From IMG/VR virus record IMGVR_UViG_3300005511_000027, positions 1 through 41,462 of that record: a stretch of DNA of 41,462 bases; one strand, given 5' to 3'. The notes under the pieces are model-generated. The model was not told where the DNA came from and made no database searches. It saw only the letters and a program-made list of their open reading frames with translations. Below, piece after piece: positions 23,017 to 30,644 of this stretch. Positions within the stretch are counted from its first letter, which is position 1; each line of letters begins with the position of its first letter. The position numbers and the translations under genes were made by a program. This DNA comes from a virus.

Positions 23017-24785
23017 CCAACTCCCTCATCAAGAACACCACCATCGAGACGGTCGTGGGCACCGAGGAAGTGCCGGCGCAACCGTACATCCCGCCCACGC
23101 CGGCGCGCACGGTTTCCGAGGTTCGCTATGTCTGCGGCTGGCAGTACCCGGCCGGCTACGGCGCGGTGTCGTACGTCGTGGAAGCCAACGGCGAAGTGCG
23201 CCAAGTCTTCACACCCTCGGTGCCGCCCTCGAAGCTGGCGACGGCGCAGACCTACTGGGCCTGCTCCACGGTGCTGGTGCCCATCACCTACCCGGCCAGC
23301 CCTGGCCAGCCCTATGTGCCGAGCCACACCAAACACACGGTGAACCCGGTCACGGGCTACAACCTCGGGTGGAACGCCGGCGGCCGCTCGATCGCGATGT
23401 TCACGGCGAACGGCTATGTGCAGTTCAAGGCCCGCGCGAGTGCCGTGGGCATCATCGCGGGCATCAACATTTACGACGGCGTGGATGCGCGCTACAGCGG
23501 CAACACCACCGACTACGCCTTCTTCCTGTCGCATGGCGTGGCGCGCCTCATGCAGAACGGCGTGCAGGGCGCCTACATCGGCCCCTACACCGACGCCACG
23601 GTGTTCAAGGTCGATCGCACGGGCACGACCATCACCTACTCGATGGATGGCGTCTCGGTGGGCACTGCCACCGGCGCGTCGACCGCACCGGCCTGGCTGG
23701 AGGCCTCGCTGTTTGCTGGCGACGATGAGGTGTTCGACCCGTCGTTGGTGCAGGTCAGCGCGCCGGATCTGACCACGCACGATGCCACGCTCGACGGCGC
23801 GCTGTCTCCGCTCGAATTCTTCGGCTCGCAGGGTGCCTTTGCCGAACTGAACGGCGTGCTGCCGGCGCTCACCTCGGACATGAGTTCAGGCGTCACGATT
23901 CCGAACTATGCCGTGGGCAACTGGCAGCTTCCGCCGCTGTCGATGGAGCTCAACGGCCTCACGGGCGAGACGGCCACGCTCGCTGGCACGCTGCTGGGCG
24001 CGCGCATGCTCGCGGCAGACCACCCCTATGCGGAGCTGTTCGCCTCGCTGCCGCCTCTGGACGGCTACCTCTCGGCTTACGAGGGCAACCTGAACGCTTC
24101 CTTCCAGTCGCTCGGCGTGGTGGGCACGGAGATGGCCCCGCAGAACTTCCTGGTCGTCACCATGAACAGCCAGGGCGTGATGACCACGACCCTGGCGAGC
24201 GCCGTGCTGGTGTCGGCCGACATGCTGTCCGAAGCCGCAATGGGATCGACCCTGGCCGCCAACGGCATCTACCAGGCCGTGATGCTCAGCCTGGCGCGCA
24301 GCGGCGCCGTGCTCGGCGTGCCTGAGAGCGACAACGAGACGTGGGTGATCAACCTCGACAGCGGCGGCACCACCAGCTACTCGAACTACGCCTTCAACAG
24401 CTTCGCGCTCATCGGCGGGAAGTACTACGGCGCGAGCGCGGCCGGCATCTTCGAGCTCGAGGGCGACACCGACGCCGGCGCGCTGATCCGCGCGCGCGTC
24501 GCGCTGGGCGAGCTGGACTTCGGCAGCCCGATGCTCAAGACGGTCAGCGAGGCCTATGTCGGCATGTCCGGCACCGGCCACCTGTTCGTCAAGCTGATCG
24601 CCGAGGGCAGCGAGTTCATCTACAGGACCAGCGGCTACAGCGACAAGCTGAAGCAGCAGCGCGTGAAGTTTGGCAAGGGCCTGCGCACGAACTATGTGGA
24701 GCTCGAGCTCTTCAACGAAGACGGCGCGGACTTCGAACTCGACACGGTCGAATTCCACGTCGCCGACCTTACACGGAGGATCTGA
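23013..24785 (+). CDS. Large tail/fibre structural protein, 590 aa
   Basis: Residues 105-245 form a lectin-like domain (GYNLGWNAGGRSIAMFTANG, VDRTGTTITYSMDGVSVGTA). The middle has repeated LPPL-spaced segments (LPALTSDMSSG, LPPLSMELNGL, LPPLDGYLSAYEG). The C-terminal 140 residues (ETWVINLDSGGTTSYSNYAF, IFELEGDTDAGALIRA, VELELFNEDGADFELDTVEF) are a common phage tail-end domain. It overlaps both neighbours. Probably part of the tail tip or a head/tail fibre. Confidence 0.65.
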   Translation: MTNSLIKNTTIETVVGTEEVPAQPYIPPTPARTVSEVRYVCGWQYPAGYGAVSYVVEANGEVRQVFTPSVPPSKLATAQTYWACSTVLVPITYPASPGQPYVPSHTKHTVNPVTGYNLGWNAGGRSIAMFTANGYVQFKARASAVGIIAGINIYDGVDARYSGNTTDYAFFLSHGVARLMQNGVQGAYIGPYTDATVFKVDRTGTTITYSMDGVSVGTATGASTAPAWLEASLFAGDDEVFDPSLVQVSAPDLTTHDATLDGALSPLEFFGSQGAFAELNGVLPALTSDMSSGVTIPNYAVGNWQLPPLSMELNGLTGETATLAGTLLGARMLAADHPYAELFASLPPLDGYLSAYEGNLNASFQSLGVVGTEMAPQNFLVVTMNSQGVMTTTLASAVLVSADMLSEAAMGSTLAANGIYQAVMLSLARSGAVLGVPESDNETWVINLDSGGTTSYSNYAFNSFALIGGKYYGASAAGIFELEGDTDAGALIRARVALGELDFGSPMLKTVSEAYVGMSGTGHLFVKLIAEGSEFIYRTSGYSDKLKQQRVKFGKGLRTNYVELELFNEDGADFELDTVEFHVADLTRRI

Positions 24786-25816
24786 TGGCAACTATTCCCC
24801 CCGGTGGCATCGTCACCATCCCTGATCCGACGAGCGGCGGTGCCGGTGCGCCGGTCACCACCACGCAGATCATCAACGCCATGTGGGCGAATGCGCAGAG
24901 CAAGTCCGAATCGGGCGACCTGCGCATCGGGCAGGCCATCGCCCTGGCGGATCCTGCGCCGCACGTGCTCACGCCGACGCTGGACACCACCTACCTGCCG
25001 CCGCTGAAGCCCGACCTGCCGCCGGACAATCCGAACGATGCGGAGGCGATGTACAACACGCAGCGCGACCAGATGATCAACCTGATCACCGACTCGTGGG
25101 CGGACTTCATCACCACCTACTTCCCGAATCCGGGCTTCTACAACGATGCGCTGGCCTGGTGCCATACGGCGTTCACCGCGGGCGGTACCGGCCTGAATCC
25201 CGTCGTCGAGCAGCAGCTGTGGGAGCGCGGTCGGGCCCGGATCCTGTCCGACAGCCAGCGCGCGGAAGACGAAGCCATGGCCACCTGGGCGAACCGCCGC
25301 TGGCCAGTCCCGCCGGGCGCGCTGACCAACCAGGTCAACCAGATCCGCCTGGATGCCGGCCGCAAGCTGGCCGAGCAGAGCCGCGACATCTCGATCAAGT
25401 CTTTCGACACCGAAATCGAGAACGTGCGCTTCGCCGTGAAGCAGGTGCTCGACCAGCGCAAGGTCGCGCTCGACGCCACCGGCGACTACATCAAGACCAT
25501 CATGATGGGACCGCAAACGGCCATGTCGCTGGCCACCGGTCTCGCGAACATTCGGTCGGAGACGTCGCGGGCATTGGTCGCCCTGTACAGCGCGGAGTCC
25601 GCCGCGCTGCAGCCGCGGGTGCAGCTGGCCATCGCCGACGCCGACCTCAAGATGCGTGGCGAGCAAGCGAATCTGCAGGCGCAGATGAATTCGCTGGAAG
25701 CAAAGGTGCGGGCTGCCATCGCGGGCGCACAGCTCGTCGGCCAGCAGGCGGCCGCAGGCCTCAATGCGATCAACTCAAGCGCTTCGATCAGCGGGTCAGA
25801 CACCACCTCAAACTGA
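24785..25816 (+). CDS. Tail-module structural protein with helical C-terminus, 343 aa
   Basis: The ATG overlaps the previous stop (TGATG) with GGAGGA just upstream. The N-terminal half is Pro-rich (IPPGGIVTIPDPTSGGAGAP). The C-terminal half is strongly helical and Ala/Gln-rich (IENVRFAVKQVLDQRKVALD, LKMRGEQANLQAQMNSLEAK, LVGQQAAAGLNAI), suggesting a long coiled coil. This type is frequent in Burkholderiales phages, without a named function. It is the last gene before an accessory insertion. Confidence 0.65.
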   Translation: MATIPPGGIVTIPDPTSGGAGAPVTTTQIINAMWANAQSKSESGDLRIGQAIALADPAPHVLTPTLDTTYLPPLKPDLPPDNPNDAEAMYNTQRDQMINLITDSWADFITTYFPNPGFYNDALAWCHTAFTAGGTGLNPVVEQQLWERGRARILSDSQRAEDEAMATWANRRWPVPPGALTNQVNQIRLDAGRKLAEQSRDISIKSFDTEIENVRFAVKQVLDQRKVALDATGDYIKTIMMGPQTAMSLATGLANIRSETSRALVALYSAESAALQPRVQLAIADADLKMRGEQANLQAQMNSLEAKVRAAIAGAQLVGQQAAAGLNAINSSASISGSDTTSN

Positions 25817-25839
25817 GCACCAACCTGTGTGAAGATCAA

Positions 25840-25867
25840 TTGGCGCTTCTCGGCGCCACTTACTAAT
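25840..25867 (+). promoter_or_regulatory. Possible promoter for the accessory gene, overlapping a GGCGC palindrome
   Basis: TTGGCG is followed after 15 bases by TACTAA. The spacer contains the inverted pair GGCGC/GCGCC. The spacing is shorter than ideal, so the promoter reading is weak. Confidence 0.25.
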
Positions 25868-25883
25868 CACACACGAGGGCCTC

Positions 25884-26486
25884 ATGGAGCGGAATCAAGC
25901 GGAAAAAACTCGGGCGGAGCTGGAAAAATTGGATGGAAGCATTCGATGGGCGAACAGGGCAGTTATTTTCTGGATTGGGCTATGGGGTGTTGTCTATTTC
26001 GGCTGGTTTTGGTTCAACCGAGGCGCCAAGCCTCCTCTAACGCCCGCCAGCTGGGGCGTGATGGGAGATTTCTTCGGAGGCTTTCTAAATCCTGTTGTCG
26101 CCTACTCTGCTTTTTTCTGGCTGACAAAGTCAGTGCGGCTGCAAAAGGAGGAGCTTGCTGAGACGCGGCAAGCGCTGGCGGATTCAGCCAAGGCCCAGGA
26201 TGAGCAGGTCAAGTTGGCAAGCAAGAGTGTTCGGCTAAATGCCCTGAACACACTCTCCAATTCAATCATGACCGAAGTGGCGACGCAAAGAACGCTGTTG
26301 CAGTTCTACGTTGATCAACTGAGAGCATTGAACCGGTCTCTCTATGACATTGAAGGGAACTACACGCATGAAAGTGACTTCAAGTCCAAGATCGCGGCGC
26401 TCAATCAAGTCATTTCCGATCGAATGCTGGAGCGAAATGTTTACGAACGTGAGATCAAGCAGATCTTGGAGACACACGTCGGTTAA
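25884..26486 (+). CDS. Accessory two-TM coiled-coil protein with GDFFGGF motif, 200 aa
   Basis: The first transmembrane helix is at about residues 26-44 and the second at 67-82, where WGVMGDFFGGFLNP leads into VVAYSAFFWLT. A long cytosolic coiled coil follows (RLQKEELAETRQALADSAKA). The same motif order, GDF-x2-GF-x2-P, FFWL, Q-x-EEL-x4-QAL, recurs in the minus-strand gene at 30645-31325. GC content is clearly lower than the neighbours, and an AGGG ribosome site precedes the ATG. Proteins of this layout are common in defence-rich regions of bacterial genomes. The role is inferred as cargo, possibly superinfection exclusion. Confidence 0.65.
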   Translation: MERNQAEKTRAELEKLDGSIRWANRAVIFWIGLWGVVYFGWFWFNRGAKPPLTPASWGVMGDFFGGFLNPVVAYSAFFWLTKSVRLQKEELAETRQALADSAKAQDEQVKLASKSVRLNALNTLSNSIMTEVATQRTLLQFYVDQLRALNRSLYDIEGNYTHESDFKSKIAALNQVISDRMLERNVYEREIKQILETHVG

Positions 26487-26511
26487 TCAATGAAATAGCG
26501 CGATCGTGGTC

Positions 26512-26530
26512 GCACCCCAGTAGGGTTCGC
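26512..26530 (+). repeat. Dispersed element copy 4 (GCACCCCAGTAGGGTTCGC)
   Basis: Copy 4, 25 bases after the accessory membrane gene and 59 bases (from AGTAGGG) before the ATG of the next structural gene. Its 3' flank matches copy 3 (TTCGCCC, TCCTT, TCG, CACGAT) with the same 35-base offset to GAT. Confidence 0.8.
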
Positions 26531-26577
26531 CCCGGGCTCCTTGCGTCGGCACGATGCCGGCATTCAAGGAGCTTCTC

Positions 26578-26985
26578 ATGACTGTCCAGCGATCCACTGC
26601 GGTGCGCAATGCCCGCCTAGACGCCATCGAAACTACGATCGGCGCATCCGCCAAGGTGCAGATTCGCACCGGCGCGCAGCCGGCAAACTGCGCGACAGCC
26701 GCTAGCGGCACGCTGCTCGTCGAGTGGGCGCTGGGTGCTGACTGGGCGGCAGTTGCATCGGGCGGGGTGAAGGCCTTCAACTCCACACCTGTGGCCGGCA
26801 CCGCAGTGGGCACCGGCACCGCAGCGCACTACCGCATCGTCGACAGCGCCGGCACCACCTGCCACGAGCAGGGCACTGTCACGGCCACAGGCGGCGGTGG
26901 CGACGTCACCATCGACAACACGTCGATCGCAAGCGGGCAGACGGTCAACATCAACAGCTGGACCGTGACTGAGCCGGGGGCGTAA
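26578..26985 (+). CDS. Tail-module structural protein, 135 aa (paralogue B)
   Basis: I chose the ATG preceded by CAAGGAG; another in-frame ATG 24 bases earlier lies without a ribosome site inside the flank of repeat copy 4. The plan copies the gene at 20420-20854: helical start with STAVRNARLDAI, then KVQIRTGAQPANCATAASGTL, a TAAHYRIVDSAGTT strand and a GQTVNINSWTVTEP end. The two are paralogous virion proteins at either side of the fibre genes. The stop overlaps the next ATG (TAATG). Confidence 0.7.
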   Translation: MTVQRSTAVRNARLDAIETTIGASAKVQIRTGAQPANCATAASGTLLVEWALGADWAAVASGGVKAFNSTPVAGTAVGTGTAAHYRIVDSAGTTCHEQGTVTATGGGGDVTIDNTSIASGQTVNINSWTVTEPGA

Positions 26986-27878
26986 TGGCTGAGATCACTG
27001 CCGATCGCGTCTACGAGACCAGCACGACCACCGGGACGGGCACCTACACGCTCGCCGGGGCGATTGCCGGCTACCGCGCGTTCTCGGCCGTGTGCGCCAA
27101 CAGCGACACCGTGCGGTGCTTTGTCGAAGAGGTGGATGCCAACGGCGTGCCCAACGGCGGCTGGGAGATCGGCATCTACACCTGGGGCACCGGCGGCACG
27201 CTGGCGCGGACCACCGTCGAGGCCAGCAGCAATGCTGGCGCCGCCGTGAGTTGGGCGACTGGCACCCGACGCATTGGACTGGGCGTGACGGCTTCGAGAC
27301 TTGCTCTGATATCGCCGTCGCCCGCACTGGCTCTGGCTGACTACGCATGGGTCAATCAACTGGCCGCGACAGCGACGGAAGCATCGAGCCGGATAACGAT
27401 GGTTGGCGGGACCGCGGCGGCGGACAGCTGGAACATCTTGAAAAAATCGCTGACCCTCGGCGCAGGACAGACCTTAAAGCTCACAGCATATGGTGCTGGA
27501 CAAGGCGCTGCATCCCCAGCAAATCAGGGGATGGGCCTCATCCTGCGCGAGTCGGGAACGGGGAAGTTCGTCGTATTCATGTGGCAGCCGAACGCCTCTT
27601 CGGCGGGTGGCGCGTTCGTGTGGACCAATCCCACGACTTTCGCTTCTACGGTGATCGCCTTTCCGCTGTTCACGCCAAAGATTTCGCCCAAGGTCTTCAC
27701 GGCCCGCTATACCGGCACGCAGTGGTATTTCGCCTGGAGCGTCGATGGTCTGTTTTTCACCGAGTTCGGGCCTTACACAATCTCCTCGTTTTCGCCAAAT
27801 GAAGCTGGATTCGGCGTGAATAGCGTGTCCAGCACATCGGCGGCCGTGCTATTCGCATCTCGCCTTGAGGTGGTCTAG
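26985..27878 (+). CDS. Tail/fibre protein with phage N-terminal adaptor domain, 297 aa
   Basis: The N-terminal 100 residues (ITADRVYETSTTTGTGTYTL, AGYRAFSAVCANSDTVRCFV, VDANGVPNGGWEIGIYTW, LARTTVEASSNAGAAVSW) are a very common phage tail domain found at the start of fibre-like proteins. The C-terminal 150 residues are lectin-like beta (GMGLILRESGTGKFVVFMW, ARYTGTQWYFAWSVDGLFF). This is a plausible receptor-binding component. The next gene starts immediately after its stop. Confidence 0.7.
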   Translation: MAEITADRVYETSTTTGTGTYTLAGAIAGYRAFSAVCANSDTVRCFVEEVDANGVPNGGWEIGIYTWGTGGTLARTTVEASSNAGAAVSWATGTRRIGLGVTASRLALISPSPALALADYAWVNQLAATATEASSRITMVGGTAAADSWNILKKSLTLGAGQTLKLTAYGAGQGAASPANQGMGLILRESGTGKFVVFMWQPNASSAGGAFVWTNPTTFASTVIAFPLFTPKISPKVFTARYTGTQWYFAWSVDGLFFTEFGPYTISSFSPNEAGFGVNSVSSTSAAVLFASRLEVV

Positions 27879-28607
27879 GTGCTTGGTTCCCGCCCAATCG
27901 GATCCATCCCGCTCGGCAGCAGTGCGGTAGGGAGTTCCGCGACTGGCGGGACAGTCTCGGCGAGCCAGACTGCGGGCGTGACATCGCAGGGCGCTTCTCT
28001 ACAGGTCGCGATTGCGATCTCGAGTGCACAGACGGCGGCGCCAACTACCCAATCTGCCGCACTGCTGGGGAGCTTCACCGCTGCGGCCGCGCAGACCGCT
28101 GCGCCGACAGCCCAATCAGCCTCATTGGGGAGCGTGCCTCGCGTCTCAGCAACGCAGACCGCCGAAGCGACCGGCCAAGCAGCGGCCGCTTCGGTACAGG
28201 CTCTCGTCGTCGCTGCGCAGACCGCCGTTGCCACCACGCAAGGTGCAGCGCTCGGCCGCGCGCTCTCCGCAAGCGCCGACCAGCTGGCCGACGCTGTGAG
28301 CCGAACCGCCGAGTTGCTCGCGCGCATCCAGGCGCAAGCGGAGCAGACGGCCGCAGAAACGTCGCAGGCCGTCGAACTCACTGCAGAGGAAAACAGCCTC
28401 GCTGCCGCGCAGACCAACGCACCGACGACGCAAGTAGCTCTGGTTCGGCACGCCTACGTCTTCGAGCGCAACGAGCGCACGCTGGACGTGGCCGGCGAGC
28501 GACGCGGCTGCATGCCCTTCCCAGAGTCGCGGGGCGTCGCAGTTGCAGCCGAGCAGCGCATCGTTTCCCTGCATGGCGAGCGCCGGCGCATCGCCTTCAC
28601 CGATTGA
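27879..28607 (+). CDS. Repeat protein with 21-residue QTA-x4-Q repeats, 242 aa
   Basis: The GTG start directly follows the previous stop. Residues 28-188 hold eight copies of an Ala/Thr/Gln-rich unit such as AQTAAPTTQSAAL, with the QT (or QL) pair at residues 30, 51, 72, 93, 114, 135, 156 and 178: seven exact 21-residue steps apart from the last (22). A second Gln seven residues later recurs in most copies. A short Gly/Ser start and a basic C-terminal domain (FERNERTLDVAGERRGC) flank the array. Three heptads per unit would suit a trimeric fibre shaft. No family recognised. Confidence 0.7.
   Translation: MLGSRPIGSIPLGSSAVGSSATGGTVSASQTAGVTSQGASLQVAIAISSAQTAAPTTQSAALLGSFTAAAAQTAAPTAQSASLGSVPRVSATQTAEATGQAAAASVQALVVAAQTAVATTQGAALGRALSASADQLADAVSRTAELLARIQAQAEQTAAETSQAVELTAEENSLAAAQTNAPTTQVALVRHAYVFERNERTLDVAGERRGCMPFPESRGVAVAAEQRIVSLHGERRRIAFTD
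27960..28442 (+). repeat. In-frame 63-bp repeat array in the fibre-like gene
   Basis: Eight degenerate 63-base units (21 codons each; the last step is 66 bases) marked by CAGAC(C/G/T)GC-type codons for Gln-Thr-Ala. Drift between units is mostly synonymous or conservative. Arrays like this can change length by recombination. Confidence 0.7.
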
Positions 28608-28616
28608 AAGACCGCC

Positions 28617-28955
28617 ATGGCCACGCTCAAACCCACCACCTACGTTGTCGATTCCAAGGGCGACTACGTGATCGACCGGGACACCGACGCGCAGCTCGAC
28701 TACTCCTTCGACTGGGCCGCCTGGCTGGCGCTCAACCCTGGCGACGCGATCGCCGATGCGGAGTTCATCGTCGATCCCTCGCTGACCGTCGTCCAGTCGT
28801 CGGTCGATGCCACCACCGCCACCGTCTGGCTCACCGGCGGCACGAAGCCCGCGACGGGCCCGAACAAGCTGCGGGTGACATGCCGCATCACCACCACCAA
28901 CACGCCACCCCGGATCGATGACCGATCCATCTTTCTGAGGATTGTTGACCGATGA
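28617..28955 (+). CDS. Small Ig-like tail/fibre adaptor protein, 112 aa
   Basis: A beta-rich protein (TYVVDSKGDYVIDRDTDAQL, GDAIADAEFIVDPSLTVVQS, TVWLTGGTKPATGPNKLRVT, RSIFLRIVDR) of a kind found directly after fibre genes and before the lysis cassette in many phages, often called fibre-tail adaptor. It overlaps the next gene by four bases (ATGA). Confidence 0.65.
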   Translation: MATLKPTTYVVDSKGDYVIDRDTDAQLDYSFDWAAWLALNPGDAIADAEFIVDPSLTVVQSSVDATTATVWLTGGTKPATGPNKLRVTCRITTTNTPPRIDDRSIFLRIVDR

Positions 28956-29317
28956 GCCCGCACTCTGTGATCACCGAAATCAACGCTCCGATCCTCAAGG
29001 CGGGCACGGCCATCACGGCCGCGGTCGGCGCGAACACGAACACCGTGGAGAACGCGGCCATCCAGGTCGCCACCACGCTCGTGAAAACCAATGCCGACCC
29101 GTGGTGGTTCTGGTGGGTGGTCTCGATCCCCTGGGGACCAATCGCGTCTTTCCTGGCAGCGATCTACACCGCCATGCTTGCGAGCGAGTGGATGTGGAAG
29201 AAGGTGTTGAAGCCGCTGCTGCAGCGCTGGGGCTGGATGAAGCCCGCGCCGCGCCGCGTCTTCACTGCGCAGGAGATCGCCGACGCGGCCGCGCGGCTCG
29301 AGGAAGAGGCCGCCTGA
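28952..29317 (+). CDS. Membrane protein of the lysis cassette, putative holin or holin-like, 121 aa
   Basis: One strong hydrophobic stretch, DPWWFWWVVSIPWGPIASFL followed by AAIYTAMLASEW, spans about residues 50-80 and could cross the membrane once or twice. A basic helix and an acidic tail (TAQEIADAAARLEEEAA) follow. It lies immediately before the lysozyme, where holins often sit. No holin family is recognised, and the small protein after the lysozyme is an alternative holin. Confidence 0.55.
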   Translation: MSPHSVITEINAPILKAGTAITAAVGANTNTVENAAIQVATTLVKTNADPWWFWWVVSIPWGPIASFLAAIYTAMLASEWMWKKVLKPLLQRWGWMKPAPRRVFTAQEIADAAARLEEEAA

Positions 29318-29832
29318 TGAACCCGATCGCCAAGCGCGTCTCCGTCGCCGTGCTGTCGCTGAGCGCGGTGGGGTTCGCCGCCTGGAAGGCTGACGAGCAG
29401 TTCGTGGCGGCGCCGATGATCCCGACGAAAGGCGACGTGCCCACCATCGGCTTCGGCTCGACGAAGTACGAGGACGGCCGGCGCGTGGCACTGACCGACC
29501 CGCCCATCACGCGCGATCGCGGCGAGGTCCTCGCGCGCAACCTCATGAGCCAGGATGAGGCGGTGTTCCGCGCCAGCCTGCCGGGTGTGAAGCTGCACCC
29601 CGAGGAATACGACCTCTACATGAACTTCGTCGGCCAGTACGGCACTGGCAACTGGCGCGGCTCCAGCATGCGGCGCGACCTCCTGGCCGGCAACTACGCC
29701 GCCGCGTGCCACGACCTGCTGAAGTACCGCTTCGCGGCCGGCTACGACTGCTCGACCCCGGGCAACAAGCGCTGCCTGGGCGTTTGGACCCGGCAGCTCG
29801 AACGCCACGACAAGTGCATGGCGGTCCAATGA
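29317..29832 (+). CDS. SAR-type endolysin, GH24 lysozyme
   Basis: A 171-residue muramidase. The N-terminal helix (RVSVAVLSLSAVGFAAW) is a weak, Ala/Ser/Gly-rich signal-anchor-release segment, so it can be exported by Sec without a holin pore and later released. The lysozyme core follows: DEQF then PTIGFGST, with Glu27 as the probable catalytic acid. The C-terminal part (YDLYMNFVGQYGTGNWRGSS, LLKYRFAAGYDCSTPGNKRC) is typical of R-type phage lysozymes. Several Cys may lock the membrane-bound form. The ATG overlaps the previous stop (TGATG). Confidence 0.85.
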   Translation: MNPIAKRVSVAVLSLSAVGFAAWKADEQFVAAPMIPTKGDVPTIGFGSTKYEDGRRVALTDPPITRDRGEVLARNLMSQDEAVFRASLPGVKLHPEEYDLYMNFVGQYGTGNWRGSSMRRDLLAGNYAAACHDLLKYRFAAGYDCSTPGNKRCLGVWTRQLERHDKCMAVQ

Positions 29833-30008
29833 ACTACGGCCGCAAGTTCTGGCTCGCCGTCGCGGCATTCGCCACCTTCACCGCGCTGCTGGTGGTCGGA
29901 AAGATCGACCAGGGCGCCTACGTGACCCTGTCCCTGTTCGCGCTCGGCGGGTATCTAGGCGCGAACGTGATCCAGAAGGCCACCGCAAAGAAAGCCACCG
30001 ATGCCTGA
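29829..30008 (+). CDS. Small membrane protein, probable holin, 59 aa
   Basis: A two-helix membrane protein: KFWLAVAAFATFTALLVVG and YVTLSLFALGGYLGANVI, with basic ends. Size and layout suit a class II holin or pinholin that would serve the SAR lysozyme. The ATG overlaps the lysozyme stop (ATGA), and its end overlaps the spanin gene by eight bases. Confidence 0.6.
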   Translation: MNYGRKFWLAVAAFATFTALLVVGKIDQGAYVTLSLFALGGYLGANVIQKATAKKATDA

Positions 30009-30540
30009 TCTGAAGTCGCTCGCCATCTACGTGCTGCTGGCCATGACCATCCTGCTGGGCGTCGCCAGCTGCGCGAGCACCACGATGCTGAAGGCCACGC
30101 GCACCGCGCTCGCCGTGCAGAACAACGCTATGAAGGCGCAGAAGGAGGAGGCCGCCGATCGCCTCCGCGCCCTCAACGCCAGTGTGCTGGCGCAGCAGAA
30201 GCAGCTCGATGAACACTACCTCGCCGGAGAGAAGAATGACCGCACGAACCTCACCAAGATCACCACTCTTCAATCTGATCTGCGCAAGCTGCGCGTTGCT
30301 TCTCAGCAGCTGCTCGATGCTGCCGCCGCGGCAGGAATCACCGGGCTTGGTGGTGGAGCCCAACAAGGTGGTGCTTCCGCCGGTGCCGTCGCTGGTGCTG
30401 AAAACCGAGCCGAAGCCTATCGGCTGGTTCCAGCAGCGCCGGATCAAGAGGCTGACGATGACGCCTTCGACGCCGACCAAATAAACGCAGCCTATGCTTC
30501 GTGCCGCGCAGATGCGCTGAAGCTCAGGCTCAAGAAGTGA
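30001..30540 (+). CDS. Rz: Inner-membrane spanin (Rz-like)
   Basis: A 179-residue protein with one N-terminal membrane helix (IYVLLAMTILLGVAS, residues 9-23) and a long periplasmic coiled coil (MKAQKEEAADRLRALNASVL, KLRVASQQLLDAAAAAG). This is the plan of the i-spanin that pulls the outer membrane to the inner one in the last step of lysis. A second reading frame inside the gene encodes the o-spanin. The membrane helix is followed by SCAS, so Cys24 could even be lipidated, which would be odd for an i-spanin. The C-terminus is acidic and ends KLRLKK. Confidence 0.8.
   Translation: MPDLKSLAIYVLLAMTILLGVASCASTTMLKATRTALAVQNNAMKAQKEEAADRLRALNASVLAQQKQLDEHYLAGEKNDRTNLTKITTLQSDLRKLRVASQQLLDAAAAAGITGLGGGAQQGGASAGAVAGAENRAEAYRLVPAAPDQEADDDAFDADQINAAYASCRADALKLRLKK
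30236..30484 (+). CDS. Rz1: Outer-membrane spanin lipoprotein (Rz1-like), nested in Rz gene
   Basis: An 82-residue protein in a different frame and wholly inside the i-spanin gene. The ATG has GGAGAG seven bases upstream. A signal peptide (PLFNLICASCALLLSSC) ends in the lipobox LSSC, followed by a Pro-rich mature part (SMLPPRQESPGLVVEPNKVV, LPPVPSLV). This is the standard nested Rz/Rz1 arrangement of lambdoid phages. Confidence 0.8.
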   Translation: MTARTSPRSPLFNLICASCALLLSSCSMLPPRQESPGLVVEPNKVVLPPVPSLVLKTEPKPIGWFQQRRIKRLTMTPSTPTK

Positions 30541-30644
30541 GGAGGTGGGGCAGCGGCGGGGGCTCGACGCTTTGCAGATGCGCTGACCGAGATCGAGACC
30601 ATGAGCGCGGCCGATGGTTCTTGCCGCTCGACGCTCGTTCCTGA

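Noticed and set aside
24341-24784. N-terminal extension of the gene starting at 24785
   Set aside because: It overlaps the 590-aa tail gene in another frame and is Arg/His-rich; the ATG at 24785 has a GGAGGA site and overlaps the upstream stop.
27900-27925. GTGCGGTAGGGAGTTCCG as a sixth copy of the dispersed element
   Set aside because: It lies in a coding region, lacks the ACCCC arm and the downstream block; similarity is limited to GTAGGG.
20420-28607. Diversity-generating retroelement in the tail/fibre region, as in phage BPP-1
   Set aside because: No reverse transcriptase gene, no template/variable repeat pair and no adenine-rich variable codons seen.
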